Counted from the stretch's first letter, positions 53,749 to 63,099 are shown. The stretch is 64,000 nt of DNA from JBHOQS01 sp042408875 (GCA_042408875.1 JBHOQS010000021.1:60858-124857); one strand, 5' to 3'. The notes: generated by a model not told the origin, from the letters alone. Made by a program: numbers and translations.

Positions 53749-53854
53749 ACGGCATCCCTCCTTTCCCTAAGATCGCTTCGCTACCGTCGCTATCGTTAGG
53801 CCTTACTGTTCATGCCAAACCGAACTGAAGCCCACTGACCGGTACTGGACCTGC

Positions 53855-53896
53855 CTGGGCGAGCCCTCCGGGGAGACTCTGTCCCCGGTCGCCCAG
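53855..53896 (-). terminator. Nested hairpin downstream of the DUF1326 gene
   Basis: Outer stem CTGGGCGA/TCGCCCAG (53855-53862, 53889-53896) and inner stem CCGGGGA/TCCCCGG (53868-53874, 53882-53888). It follows the stop of the minus-strand DUF1326 gene. No T run. Confidence 0.6.
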
Positions 53897-53915
53897 CCCT
53901 CCCATCGCCGTCGGC

Positions 53916-54548
53916 TCACCCGACCAGTCCCCGGTCGGTGTGCTCAACCAGGGCGAGTGCGGCGAAGGTGTGCTGCCAGGCAAAGGTGATGGCGCCGCTC
54001 GTGCGGAGCTCTGCTGCCCGGGCGAGCTCCAACTCCCGGCACTCCAACCCGCCGGGCAGCCGCACAACGATCCGCTGCTCCTCGCCCCCTGGCGGGAGGC
54101 TGAGCGGGTCGACCAGCGCCTCCACATAGCCGGGCACGACCAGCCGCGCTCGACGCAGTTCCTTGTCAAACGTCCACTCAACTGGGCGGAAAGCGATGCC
54201 CTCCAGTCGCGGTGCCACCGCCGCCAGGATCTCGAACAGCAGCCCCCCGGCCTTGCCAGTGAGGATCTGCACCAGCGCGTCGCGCTGAGGCGCTGCCGCT
54301 CGCGCATCGATGTAAAGCTCTCGGCCGCCGCTCCCGTCGTACATAGTGCCGGGGAAGCGCAGCACCACCACCCAGCTCAGCCCGCTCAGGTCTACGGTGT
54401 CGTAGCTGCCTTTGCAGATGCTCATCGCACAGAGACCCTCACAGGACGCCTGGACTGGTGGGGTTCCGGTGAGGGTGCAGGGGCACGGGCAGGCAGCGAG
54501 GCTGTTGCAGCACTTGAGGTACTCCCCCTGCATGCGCCAGGTGGCCAT
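53916..54548 (-). CDS. DUF1326-like protein
   Basis: A 210-aa protein. The N-terminal WRMQGEYLKCCNSLAACPCPC with later CEGLCAMSICKGSYD matches the Cys-rich start of DUF1326 proteins; it may bind a metal. A middle part (GGEEQRIVVRLPGGLECRELELARAAEL, in pieces) is typical too. Function is unknown. ATG 54548 is chosen because the conserved part begins there. It follows the LAL regulator with 143 bases between. Confidence 0.8.
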   Translation of the reverse strand: MATWRMQGEYLKCCNSLAACPCPCTLTGTPPVQASCEGLCAMSICKGSYDTVDLSGLSWVVVLRFPGTMYDGSGGRELYIDARAAAPQRDALVQILTGKAGGLLFEILAAVAPRLEGIAFRPVEWTFDKELRRARLVVPGYVEALVDPLSLPPGGEEQRIVVRLPGGLECRELELARAAELRTSGAITFAWQHTFAALALVEHTDRGLVG

Positions 54549-54691
54549 TGCCTTTCGCCTTATCCTCCCGCTGCCGGCTGCTGGCGACACTGCCATCATA
54601 GCTGGCCGGCTGCGCGCCGGTATCTGTCGAATGGCATATTCTCGGGGAGCCTGCCTGAACGCAGGGATCGGTGGGCGGGATGCACGCCACA

Positions 54692-57412
54692 TCAGCGCTC
54701 TGGCCGGGCGAGCAAGCCGTGCTGGACAGCCCACGCTGCGATCTGGGCGCGGGAGTGGAAGTCGAGCTTGTCGAGGATATGCTCGACATGGATGCGGGCG
54801 GTTCCTTCGCTGATGACGAGCGCCTCTGCGATCTGGCGGTTGGTCAGTCCGCGCGCGACCAGCACCGTGACCTCTCGTTCGCGAGGCGTCAGGAGACCGG
54901 GCGTGCTCGCTCCTGATGCTGAGACGGCGGGCCGCGCGCCCGGCGCATCGCCGGAGGCCAGCGCATAGGCGACGGCCTGGACCAGCGAGAGCGCCTGGCC
55001 CTGCGCCCAGGCCGTGGCGCGCGCCTCGAGGCTGAGACTTTGCGCCGCCTGCTCCAGGAGCGGGTCAAGCGGGCGAGGGCCCGACGGAAGGACCGCGTAG
55101 CTGTAGTGCTGTGATTCCAGGGAAGGACCGTACGCATCATAGAAGGCTGCCGCGGCCCCGGCCAGGGTGAGGGCGCGCGCAGCCTGCCCCCGGGCAGCCG
55201 CCAGCCGGGCGAAGGCCTCCAGCGAGGCCGCCATACCCGGCCGGTTCTCCGCCCGGCTCCGCAGCAGCAGGCTCTCGCGATAGCATGCCAGCGCCTCGGC
55301 GAAGTCGTCTTGGGCGAGCGCGAGATCGCCCCGGCTGTGGAGCGTCCAGGCCAGCCGCTCTCCCCCACCGGTCTCGCGCCGGATGGCCAGGGCCTCATCC
55401 AGCAGGATGCGGGCACGCTCGTACTGGCCCTGGAGCCGCGCAATGGTGCTGAGCAGATCAAGCGTATGGGCGACGGCAAGCGTGTTGCCAAGCTCGCGCG
55501 AGAGTGCCAGACGCTCCTGCCAGAGCGCGTCGGCGCGGGCACACTCGCCGGTATGCAGGGCAAGCTGGCCGAGACCTTGCAGCGAGGCGGCCGTCCCCCA
55601 CCGCTCCCCCAGCGCGCGAAACTGGGCCAGGCTCTGGGCCAGGAGCTCCGACGCCTGCTCGACGTGGCCGAGCGTGCGCTCCACGAGGCCCAGGACATGG
55701 AGGGCAAAGGCGGCGCCCCAGCGGTCGCCGAGCGCTCGGGCGCGCTCGAGGCCGGCTGAGGCCAATGTCGCAGCGCGGGCAAAGTCGCCTCTGGCCAGCG
55801 CGAGGCTGCCAAGCCGGGTGAGGCTGCACGACACGACCGCCCCGTCACCGCATTCCTGGCTGAGCGCAAGGGCTTGCTCCAGCAAGCGTTCGGCAGCGTC
55901 GTAGTCATTGTCGTACTGCGCCAGGAGCCCGGCATCACAGAACGCCCGCGCGCAGGCGCTGCTGTCCACGTTCGCTTCGCTGGCCTGCCCGGCATAGCGT
56001 TCGAGCCAGGCCCGTCCTTCGCGCCGGTCGCCGCGCAAGAACCAAAACCAGCCGAGCGCGGCAGCCAGCCGCACGCCGATCTCGACCTGCGCTGGCTGTG
56101 GAGCAGCTCGCTCTGGACTATCCTGGGCCCAGACCAGCGCGGCCCGCAGGTTCTCATACTCCCCGGCGAGCTGCTCCAGCCACTCGAGCTGGCCGGCGCT
56201 GCGCAGCTCTGGCGCTGCGTCTTCAGCAAGCGCCAGATAGAAGAGCGCATGGCAGCGCCGGATCTCCCTCTCTTCACCACTTGCCGCCAGCCGCTCCTGA
56301 GCGAACTCGCGGATCGACTCGAGCATGCCAAAGCGCGGCTCGCCGCCGGCCTGGTGCTCTCGGCGCACCAGGCTCGCGTCAACGAGTGCTACGAGGCTCT
56401 CCCACATCGCAGGGCCAGGCGGCTGCGTGCCCAGGGTGGAGCCTCTGCAGACTGCTTCGACGGCCTGCAGTGTGGCGCCACCGCGAAAGACCGCTAGGCG
56501 TCGAAAGAGCGTCTGCGCGGGCGGTGAGAGCAGATCGTAGCTCCAGGCCAGCGCGGCCCGCAGAGAGCGGTGGCGCGGCGGGAGGTCCGGCGCCCCGGCG
56601 GTAAGTAAGTCAAGTCGATACTCCAGGCGAGCCAGCAGGACCTCGGGAGGCAACGCCCGGCTGCTGGCCGCCGCGAGCTCGATGGCCAGCGGCAGGCCGT
56701 CGAGCCGCACGCAGAGCTCCGCTACTGCACGGGCGTTCCTCGTAGTCAAGCGGAAGCCGGCGTCCACCGCGCGGGCACGCTGGGTGAACAACGCCACCGC
56801 CGGAACCTGCGCCAGCACGTCGAGCGGCGGAAGCTGCCGGATATCGGGGAGCGCCAGCGGCGGAACTTCGAGGACGTGTTCCCAGCGTACGCGCAAGGGA
56901 GCCCGGCTGGTGACCAGCAGCGTGAGGTGCGAGCATACGGCCAGGAGCTCGGCCAGATGCACTCCCGCCGGGAGAACGTGCTCGAAGTTGTCCAGCAGGA
57001 GAAGCAGACGCTTGCCGGCCAGGGCGACCTGGAGGCGCTCCAGATCTGGAGTGCGCTCGGCCGCGAGGACGCCGAGCGCCTGCGCAATGGACGGTACCAC
57101 AAGCGCGGCGTTGTGCACCGGCGCCAGATCGACGAACTCTGCCGTGCCGCCCAGCGCCGGGAGGACGTTCGCGGCGAGCGCAATGGCCAGACGCGTCTTG
57201 CCGGCTCCGGCTGCCCCGGTGAGCGTCAGCAGGCGTACGTCAGGACGCAGCAAGAGCTGGCGCGCCACCAGCAGCTCGCGCGTGCGCCCGATCAGCGGCG
57301 CTGGCTGCGCGGGCAGGCGCATACGGAGGGCGGTCCCGGACTGATCAAGACGTGTGCTCTGCATTGACCGCATGGAGCTGTTTCTACGCGTCGCACCAAG
57401 AGGCCCCGCCAC
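54692..57412 (-). CDS. LuxR-family LAL-type ATPase regulator with TPR-like repeats
   Basis: A 906-aa protein with three parts. Residues about 40-330 form a STAND-type NTPase (Walker A TGAAGAGKTRLA, Walker B LLLLLDNFEHV, LVTSRAPLRV, GLPLAIELAAA). Residues about 400-800 are TPR-like helical repeats. The C-terminus is a LuxR helix-turn-helix (LTPREREVTVLVARGLTNRQIAEAL, split; TARIHVEHILDKLDFHSRAQ). Such proteins sense a ligand through the repeats. Starts at GTG 57412 or ATG 57373. Its target is unknown. Confidence 0.92.
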   Translation of the reverse strand: MAGPLGATRRNSSMRSMQSTRLDQSGTALRMRLPAQPAPLIGRTRELLVARQLLLRPDVRLLTLTGAAGAGKTRLAIALAANVLPALGGTAEFVDLAPVHNAALVVPSIAQALGVLAAERTPDLERLQVALAGKRLLLLLDNFEHVLPAGVHLAELLAVCSHLTLLVTSRAPLRVRWEHVLEVPPLALPDIRQLPPLDVLAQVPAVALFTQRARAVDAGFRLTTRNARAVAELCVRLDGLPLAIELAAASSRALPPEVLLARLEYRLDLLTAGAPDLPPRHRSLRAALAWSYDLLSPPAQTLFRRLAVFRGGATLQAVEAVCRGSTLGTQPPGPAMWESLVALVDASLVRREHQAGGEPRFGMLESIREFAQERLAASGEEREIRRCHALFYLALAEDAAPELRSAGQLEWLEQLAGEYENLRAALVWAQDSPERAAPQPAQVEIGVRLAAALGWFWFLRGDRREGRAWLERYAGQASEANVDSSACARAFCDAGLLAQYDNDYDAAERLLEQALALSQECGDGAVVSCSLTRLGSLALARGDFARAATLASAGLERARALGDRWGAAFALHVLGLVERTLGHVEQASELLAQSLAQFRALGERWGTAASLQGLGQLALHTGECARADALWQERLALSRELGNTLAVAHTLDLLSTIARLQGQYERARILLDEALAIRRETGGGERLAWTLHSRGDLALAQDDFAEALACYRESLLLRSRAENRPGMAASLEAFARLAAARGQAARALTLAGAAAAFYDAYGPSLESQHYSYAVLPSGPRPLDPLLEQAAQSLSLEARATAWAQGQALSLVQAVAYALASGDAPGARPAVSASGASTPGLLTPREREVTVLVARGLTNRQIAEALVISEGTARIHVEHILDKLDFHSRAQIAAWAVQHGLLARPER

Positions 57413-57720
57413 GCGTTACGGCTGTGTCCAAGCTCGACCCCGGCGCAGCCGCGCTCCTGAGCAGGCGAGCATTTCACTTTCTATATTATAATGTACTTTA
57501 CGCTGCATTAAATCTTAGATATGCCTAATCGCCCTTACTGTCAAGTATAGTCTTCCCAGCACGCCGGGCCAGGAAGTGCCGCAGCGGAATATGGCGGCTG
57601 CCCAAGCAGAAAGTTCCTGCGCCGCGCTGGCGTGCTATAGTGGCGGCCGCATGGCCCCTCTGAGGGCTCTCCTTCCACACCGACAGCACAAAGGGGCCAG
57701 ATTTGGAGGTGGAGCGAACC
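57413..57720. other. Divergent intergenic region with an AT-rich block
   Basis: It separates the LAL gene from the desulfhydrase-like gene. At 57475-57535 the sequence is AT-rich (TATATTATAATG, TTAAATCTTAGATATGCC) and probably contains promoters for one or both directions. No gene recognised. Confidence 0.4.
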
Positions 57721-58773
57721 ATGGTAGTCACGCGTACCAGACCGCCGATCACAGCTGAACAGCTACGTGCGCTGATCGACCAGGTCCCGCGGGTTCGGCT
57801 GGCACACACGCCCACGCCGCTTGAAGAGCTGCCGCGGCTGGCTCAGGCCCTGGGCGGCCCGCGCTTGTTCGTCAAACGGGACGACCTCACCGGCCTGGCC
57901 TTTGGCGGCAACAAGGTGCGCAATCTGGAGTTCCGGCTGGCCGAGGCGCTCCAGGCCGGTGCCGACACCGTGATCATGTTCGTCGATATCCTGTCGAATT
58001 CAGCCCGCCAGACGGCTGCGGCCGCCACTCGCTGCGGCTTGCGCACCGTGCTCGTGCTGAAGGGTGAACGGCCGGACCACGTCACCGGCAATCTCCTGGT
58101 GGACTACTTGCTTGGGGCCGAGATCATCTTCGCACCTGATACCGCGGCCCAGCGGCGAGCGGTGGACCAGGCGGTCGAGCGGCTGCGGAGCCAGGGACGC
58201 CGGCCGTTCGTGCTCAACGACAGCCCCATGTTCGCCATCGCCGCGGCGCTGGCCTACGCCGCGGCGACCCTTGAGGTGCTCGACCAGCTCCGCAGCTACG
58301 GGATCGGTCCGGAGCGACTGCATCTGTACATCTCCTCTACGGGCAAGGGCCAGCCGGGGCTGGAGCTAGCTGTGCGGGCGCTGGGGCTGCCCGTGAAAGT
58401 AACGGGTGCAGCGGTGCACCACACCGATGGGGAGGCTAAGGCGTGGGTGGCACAAGGAGTGAACAATGCCGCAGCCTTCCTCGGCCTGGACCTTTACGTG
58501 AGCCCAGATGAGATCGACAACCGGGATGACTACGTCGGGCCGGGCTACGGTGTACCGTCAAACGCCGGCAACGAGGCGATGCTTCTGGCCGCGCGCACGG
58601 AAGGACTGCTGCTGGATCCAGTGTATACAGCCAAAGCGTTTGCGGCCATCATTGACGACGTGCGCTGTGGCCGGCTTGGTCGCGACGACACCGCGGTGTT
58701 CGTGCACACCGGGGGGCTGCCGCTCCTGTTCAACCTCGCTGAGCAGATTGCGCCACTGATCGTGCCGGAGTAA
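57721..58773 (+). CDS. D-cysteine desulfhydrase / ACC deaminase family
   Basis: A 350-aa fold-type II PLP enzyme. The PLP lysine is in LAFGGNKVRNLEF; LFVKRDDLTGLAF precedes it; NSARQTAAAATRCG, YISSTGKGQPGLELA and VHTGGLPLLFN follow. Family members are D-cysteine desulfhydrase and 1-aminocyclopropane-1-carboxylate deaminase; which one is unclear. ATG 57721 follows GGAGGTGG. The broken amidohydrolase begins 47 bases downstream. Confidence 0.88.
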   Translation: MVVTRTRPPITAEQLRALIDQVPRVRLAHTPTPLEELPRLAQALGGPRLFVKRDDLTGLAFGGNKVRNLEFRLAEALQAGADTVIMFVDILSNSARQTAAAATRCGLRTVLVLKGERPDHVTGNLLVDYLLGAEIIFAPDTAAQRRAVDQAVERLRSQGRRPFVLNDSPMFAIAAALAYAAATLEVLDQLRSYGIGPERLHLYISSTGKGQPGLELAVRALGLPVKVTGAAVHHTDGEAKAWVAQGVNNAAAFLGLDLYVSPDEIDNRDDYVGPGYGVPSNAGNEAMLLAARTEGLLLDPVYTAKAFAAIIDDVRCGRLGRDDTAVFVHTGGLPLLFNLAEQIAPLIVPE

Positions 58774-58819
58774 GCCGGCAGGGATAGGGTTCGCTGCTCT
58801 CAGGAGACAGACGCCGGAG

Positions 58820-59854
58820 ATGATCATCGACTACCACGCCCACATCTTCCCGTTTCTGGGCGGAGCAAACGGCTTTCTCTCCGCCCAGGAGCACCTGCGC
58901 GTGCTCCAGCTCTACATGGTCGGGCACAGCCAGCAGTGCGGCGGCTGCGCGATCACAGCCTCGTCGAAGAAGAGACGCTGGCAGAGCTACCGCTGGACCG
59001 CCCGGCGCGGCTGCGCGAGGTAGGCTTCCACGTGGGAGCGCACGGGCGCTTCCTGTGGCGGCACCAGGGTGAGGAGCTGTCCATCCAGTTCATGCCGCCC
59101 TCGCTGCAAACCACTGCCTTTCCACCTGCGGCGCTGCTAGCCCAGATGGCGCATGCTGGCGTCGAGAGGGCTGTGCTGCAAAACGCCCACCTCTACGGCC
59201 GGCTCAACGAATACTTCGCCGTGGCCGTGGCCCCTACCCGGACCGGTTCATCGGGCTCGCCGAGGTCGATGAGCCGAAGGCCGATAGCGAGGCTGAGCTC
59301 CGTGACCTGCGTGCGGCTGTCTACACGCTGGGCCTCCGCGGCTTGTATTACGCGAATCGCGGTTTTCTGTTCGACCGCTACCAGCACACCTTCGATCACC
59401 CACGCTACGAGGTGCTCTGGGAGACCGTCCGTGCGCTAGGCATCCCCGTGTTCTAGGGACTCTTCGGTGTGCCGGCCATAACGATGCGAGCTACCTGGGC
59501 GAGATCGACCGCCTGGTGCGCTGGGCGGCGCAGCACCCGGACATCCCGTCGATGCTGGTCCACGGGATCAGCCCGCATCTTCTGGCCGGCACTCTGGAAG
59601 CCCCGCTCGAGCGGCTGCTCCGTACCGAACAGCTCTGGATCGAAGTGCTCTACCCCATAAGCTGGGGGCGCGCCCACGAGTATCCATATGCCGAGCTGCG
59701 GCCGGTGCTGCGTGGGCTCTACCGCCAGGCTGGAGCGCACCGGCTGGTGTGGGGCTCTGATATGCCGAACGTCGAGCGTAACTGCACGTATCGCCAGTTG
59801 CTCGACTACCTGCGCCGCTACTGCGATTTCATCCCGCCTTCTGATATGGACTGA
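58820..59854 (+). pseudogene. Amidohydrolase_2-family gene broken by three one-base indels
   Basis: The start MIIDYHAHIFPFLGG (metal-binding H-x-H) is intact and preceded by GGAG. Homology then moves between frames. Near 58935 one base is lost and the frame continues DHSLVEEETLAELPLD. Near 59229 a second base is lost and it goes on YPDRFIGLAEVDEPKA. Near 59457 an extra A turns TGG into TAGG, creating a stop; after it the frame reads GHNDASYLGEIDRLVRWAA and VWGSDMPNVERNCTYRQ (metal-binding Asp). The whole would be about 345 aa, a metal-dependent hydrolase. Probably dead, unless the indels are sequencing errors. Confidence 0.8.
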
Positions 59855-60260
59855 TATGGAGTGCATCCTCGGCGGCAGCCTGGCAGCGCTGTTCGGCCTG
59901 TCGTGATCCCGCTCGGTCATGATCCCTTGTTATCATCCCTTTGATGACGAAGGCGGGTGCCTTTTAGAGCTAGATAGCGTGGAGGTGACGCATATAATAA
60001 AGGCAACGATGTGGGCGGTGCGGCGGCACGTCAACCGGCGCGTGAGCGTGGAGCGCCGGGCCGCGGCCCGGGCAGATCTGCTGGGAAAACAGGGCACTGC
60101 AGGCCATTGCTGGACACACGTTCGTGCCGCGCAACGTGGCTGCCGGATGCCACAATAGGGCCGGTACCCCGAGCCACGGCGCGCCAGCGCCGGTGTAGCG
60201 CAGGGTGCCTGGCCGTCGCTGGCGCGACGGCCAGCGTGAGCACACGGCAGGAAGGTGGAG
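59855..60260. other. Region upstream of yifB, no gene supported
   Basis: About 400 bases. A TATAAT hexamer at 59993-59998 could be a -10 box. A short frame around 59919-60158 has no recognisable domain. A 9-bp hairpin TGGCCGTCG/CGACGGCCA lies at 60210-60233 just before the yifB ribosome-binding site. The former function of this stretch is not visible. Confidence 0.4.
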
Positions 60261-61329
60261 ATGCTGGCGAAGGTGCTCTCCGGCACTGTGGTAGGGCTGG
60301 AGGCAGCGCTGGTGGAGGTGGAGATCGACCTGGCGAACGGCTTGCCGGGGTTCACCGTCGTCGGCCTGGGCGACACCGCCGTCCAGGAGGCGCGCGAGCG
60401 GGTGCGCGCGGCGATCCGGAATTCGGGAGCCTTCTTTCCGGGGCGGCGCATTACGGTAAATCTGGCCCCAGCCGACCTCAAGAAGGGAGGCACGGAGTTC
60501 GATCTGCCCATCGCTGCGGGCATCCTGCTGGCCAGCGAGCAGATTGTCCTGCCGGCCGGGGCTGACCTGAGCACAACGATGCTCGTCGGTGAGCTCTCGT
60601 TGGACGGCGCAGTGCGGCATGCCACTGGCGTGCTGCCCATGGTGGCGATGGCGCGCGAGCGCGGCCTCAGGACGGTGATTGTGCCCGCAGTGGATGCCAA
60701 CGAGGCAGCGCTGATCGAGGGGGTGGAGGTCATTCCGGTCAGCAGCCTCGCTGCGCTGGTGGGGCATCTCTCCGGGCAGGCGCCGCAGCCAGCGCACTCT
60801 CATAACGGTCTGCCGTCGCCCGGCGATGTCGCGTACACGGTCCTGCTCGAGCACGTGAAAGGACAGGAGCACGTCAAGCGGGCCTTGGAGGTGGCGGCCG
60901 CCGGAGGGCATAACGTGCTGCTCAAGGGCCCTCCCGGCGCTGGGAAGACCCTGCTAGCGCGGTGCCTGCCGTCGATCCTGCCCCCGCTGGAGCTCGAGGA
61001 GGCGCTGGAAGTCACCAAGATTTACAGCGTTTGCGGGATGGTCACCCCGGAGCAGCCGCTGGTGCTCCAACGGCCCTTTCGTGCGCCGCACCATACGGTG
61101 TCGTATGCCGGGCTGGTGGGCGGGGGACGGTATCCGCGGCCCGGCGAGCTGAGCCTGGCGCACCGGGGGGTGCTCTTCCTGGACGAGCTGCCGGAGTTTG
61201 CCCCGAGTGTCCTCGAAGTGCTGCGCCAACCCCTGGAGGACGGCATCATCACGATCAGCCGCGCTGGTGGGACACTCACCTTCCCAGCCAAGGTGATTCT
61301 AGTGGGGGCGATGAACCCCTGCCCGTGCG
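60261..61329 (+). pseudogene. yifB: Truncated YifB/ComM Mg-chelatase-like AAA+ ATPase
   Basis: The N-terminal 356 residues are normal YifB/ComM: MLAKVLSGTVVGLEAAL, GFTVVGLGDTAVQEARERV, the AAA+ Walker A GPPGAGKTLLARCLPS (about residue 221), Walker B GVLFLDELPEF (about 305) and sensor 1 VGAMNPCPC. The conserved continuation after CPC (normally G-Y/F...) and the C-terminal 150 residues with sensor 2 are missing; foreign sequence begins at about 61330. The frame runs on to 61664 as nonsense. ComM is a branch-migration helicase aiding natural transformation. Likely inactive. Confidence 0.85.
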
Positions 61330-61344
61330 TCGGCAAATACCATA

Positions 61345-62058
61345 GTGCCGAATCAAGTTGCCCGGGAACTGGTCATCACCGTCCCGCTCCCAGACGACAA
61401 GGGGCGAAGTGGCGACGGCCGGTCGAAGGTCCACCGCTTCCGCAGCCATTGGCTGGAACTCGGCCGACGGCTCCGCGACTTCCGCGCCCGCTATGGCGTG
61501 ACGCAGACAGAGGTTGCCCGAGCGATCGGTGCGGGCGACGCCTCGACGGTCGCCCAGTGGGAGAGCCGCGTCAATGTGCCCGAGGGGATCCGGCGGGAAT
61601 ACCTGATCGAGCTCCTGGAGGGACGACGTTGGCGCGAGCTGCGGGCGGCCGCCAGCGTCGGTGAGGGCCTGCCGGAGTCTTGGCAACGGGGCGCGCGCTG
61701 GTACCGCCGTGCCTCGCGCGAGCGACGGTCACGCGAGACGGCGGGCGTGGTCGTGGCGGCCATCCTGGAAGAGTTGCGGGCAGCCCCCTCGGAGCAGGCC
61801 TTGCGCCAGCGGTACTGTGAGTGGGATGGTGAGTGGGTGCGCGGCGTGGCGGCTCGGCGGGGGTTTGGTGAGTCGCACCAGGTCGACCTCCGGCGCGTAG
61901 AAGACGCGGCGTTCGGGTTGCGGTGGCTCGAGCTCACGCACGGACTGCGCTTCGATCTGTGCCGCTCGCTGGTGTCGCAGCTCCCTCTGCGCCTTCTCGA
62001 AGGGGAGCCATGTGATACGTCGCCGGACCAGCAGGCGCGGCGTCCCGATGATGCATAG
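61345..62058 (+). CDS. Helix-turn-helix (XRE-like) protein, island gene 1
   Basis: A 237-aa protein starting with GTG 15 bases after the yifB junction. Residues about 35-90 form a helix-turn-helix of Cro/C1 type (LRDFRARYGVTQTEVARAIG, DASTVAQWESRVNVPEG). The rest is Arg/Glu-rich and helical (REYLIELLEGRRWRELRAA), with no known domain. It could regulate the genes behind it. It has the same high GC as its neighbours. The start is uncertain and it may depend on the yifB promoter. Confidence 0.7.
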   Translation: MPNQVARELVITVPLPDDKGRSGDGRSKVHRFRSHWLELGRRLRDFRARYGVTQTEVARAIGAGDASTVAQWESRVNVPEGIRREYLIELLEGRRWRELRAAASVGEGLPESWQRGARWYRRASRERRSRETAGVVVAAILEELRAAPSEQALRQRYCEWDGEWVRGVAARRGFGESHQVDLRRVEDAAFGLRWLELTHGLRFDLCRSLVSQLPLRLLEGEPCDTSPDQQARRPDDA

Positions 62059-62070
62059 GATGACCTGGGG

Positions 62071-62436
62071 ATGAGTGAACAAAACGATCAAACAGGGAGG
62101 TCAGACGCGAACCGCCGGCTTCCGCGGTCGCAGGGCTGGCGCCAGCGCGCGGAGGGGCTCCACTGGCAGCTCGCTCCCGATCCCTCCTGGATGCTGTCCG
62201 CCTCGGAGATCGGCGCCTTCACCTTCTGCCCGCAGGCCTGGTATCTCCAGCGTTGCCGCGTGCCCGTCACGGCCGAGACCGACGCGCGCCGCCAGGCCGG
62301 CAGCCGACGGCACCGTGAGATCGGGCGGCAGACGGACCTCGTCCGGGCGGCCGGCGCCCTACAGGCTGTGCTGCTCATCGCCATCGGCCTGGTGCTCCTC
62401 CTCCTGGCGGCACTGGTGCTCAGGGGGTTCGGATGA
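62071..62436 (+). CDS. N-terminal half of a split Cas4/Dna2-like nuclease, membrane-anchored
   Basis: A 121-aa protein. LSASEIGAFTFCPQAWYLQ (residues 42-60) matches the opening of Cas4/Dna2/RecB-type nucleases, in which a single Cys (Cys53) is the first ligand of the Fe-S cluster. SRRHREIGRQ (His81) matches nuclease motif I. After this comes a membrane helix (residues 98-118, AVLLIAIGLVLLLLAALVL) and the stop. Motifs II-III are missing but are found in the next gene, whose ATG overlaps this stop codon (ATGA). So the two products are expected to form one enzyme. Confidence 0.75.
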   Translation: MSEQNDQTGRSDANRRLPRSQGWRQRAEGLHWQLAPDPSWMLSASEIGAFTFCPQAWYLQRCRVPVTAETDARRQAGSRRHREIGRQTDLVRAAGALQAVLLIAIGLVLLLLAALVLRGFG

Positions 62437-63002
62437 GCGTTGAGGTGCTGCTGCTCCTGTTGGCGCTGGCCGTGGCGGCGTACGTCCTGCTGGCCCGCTG
62501 GACCGGGAGCCGCCGGGCGGCGCTGGGCATCCCCGATGGCACGATCGTTTCGGCCGATGATGCGCTCATCCGCGCGCCGACCCTCCGTTCAGAGCGGCTG
62601 GGGCTGGTGGGCCGGTGTGATCACCTGCTGCGCGTGGATGGGGCGTACGTGCCCGTGGAGCAGAAGCCGAGCTCCCGGCCGAGCTCCCGCCGACTGCAGC
62701 AATCGCACATCCTCCAGGTCGGGGCGCTGTGCCTGCTAGTGCAGGACGTCTACGGCGTGCGCCCGCCCTACGGCGTCGTTGTGCTGGCGGACGGAACCCA
62801 GGAGCGGGTCACGTTCACCGAAGAGCTCGAGCGGGGCGTGGTGCTGACGATGGCCGAGATGCGCCGTATCCTCGCGACCGGGCAGCCGCCGGGCCCGCGC
62901 TGGATGGCGGCGAAGTGCCGCGCCTGCGGCTACCACCCGGTGTGCTGGGATGACGAGGAGAGCGGCTTAGTCGGCAATCATCGTCGTGGAGGCAGCGGCT
63001 AA
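62433..63002 (+). CDS. C-terminal half of a split Cas4/Dna2-like nuclease, membrane-anchored
   Basis: A 189-aa protein. It starts with a membrane helix (VEVLLLLLALAVAAYVLLA, residues 3-21), then the PD-(D/E)XK core: Asp63 in LVGRCDHLLRV, Glu76-x-Lys78 in YVPVEQKPSS, Gln95 in QSHILQVGALCLLVQD, followed by YGVVVLADG. The C-terminus has CRACGYHPVCW (Cys162, 165, 171), the last three Fe-S ligands of Cas4-type enzymes. AGGGGG five bases before the ATG is a good ribosome-binding site, which supports a real separate start. Role unknown; DNA end processing is inferred. Confidence 0.8.
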   Translation: MSVEVLLLLLALAVAAYVLLARWTGSRRAALGIPDGTIVSADDALIRAPTLRSERLGLVGRCDHLLRVDGAYVPVEQKPSSRPSSRRLQQSHILQVGALCLLVQDVYGVRPPYGVVVLADGTQERVTFTEELERGVVLTMAEMRRILATGQPPGPRWMAAKCRACGYHPVCWDDEESGLVGNHRRGGSG

Positions 63003-63027
63003 CCCATCGCAGCGGCGCTCCGAGCGC

Positions 63028-63056
63028 GAAGTAACCCTGAAGTAATCGAGAAGTAA
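63028..63056. repeat. Three GAAGTAA heptamers at 11-bp spacing
   Basis: GAAGTAA occurs at 63028-63034, 63039-63045 and 63050-63056. The spacing of 11 bases is close to one helical turn, so the sites would lie on one face of the DNA, as in operators or iterons. Confidence 0.7.
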
Positions 63057-63099
63057 CTGAGGCGGCATGAAGCTGGAAAAGTCTGACCGGCAGCAGCCT

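Noticed and set aside
59919..60158. 79-aa frame before yifB
   Set aside because: No family resemblance, unusual composition, and no ribosome-binding site at its start.
61330..61664. Alternative C-terminus of YifB (112 residues after the junction)
   Set aside because: The residues have no similarity to the Mg-chelatase C domain, and the DNA encodes the HTH protein in another frame.
62071..63002. Cas4 as part of a CRISPR system
   Set aside because: Motifs are Cas4-like, but there is no array and no other cas gene in the window, and the membrane helices are unlike CRISPR Cas4.
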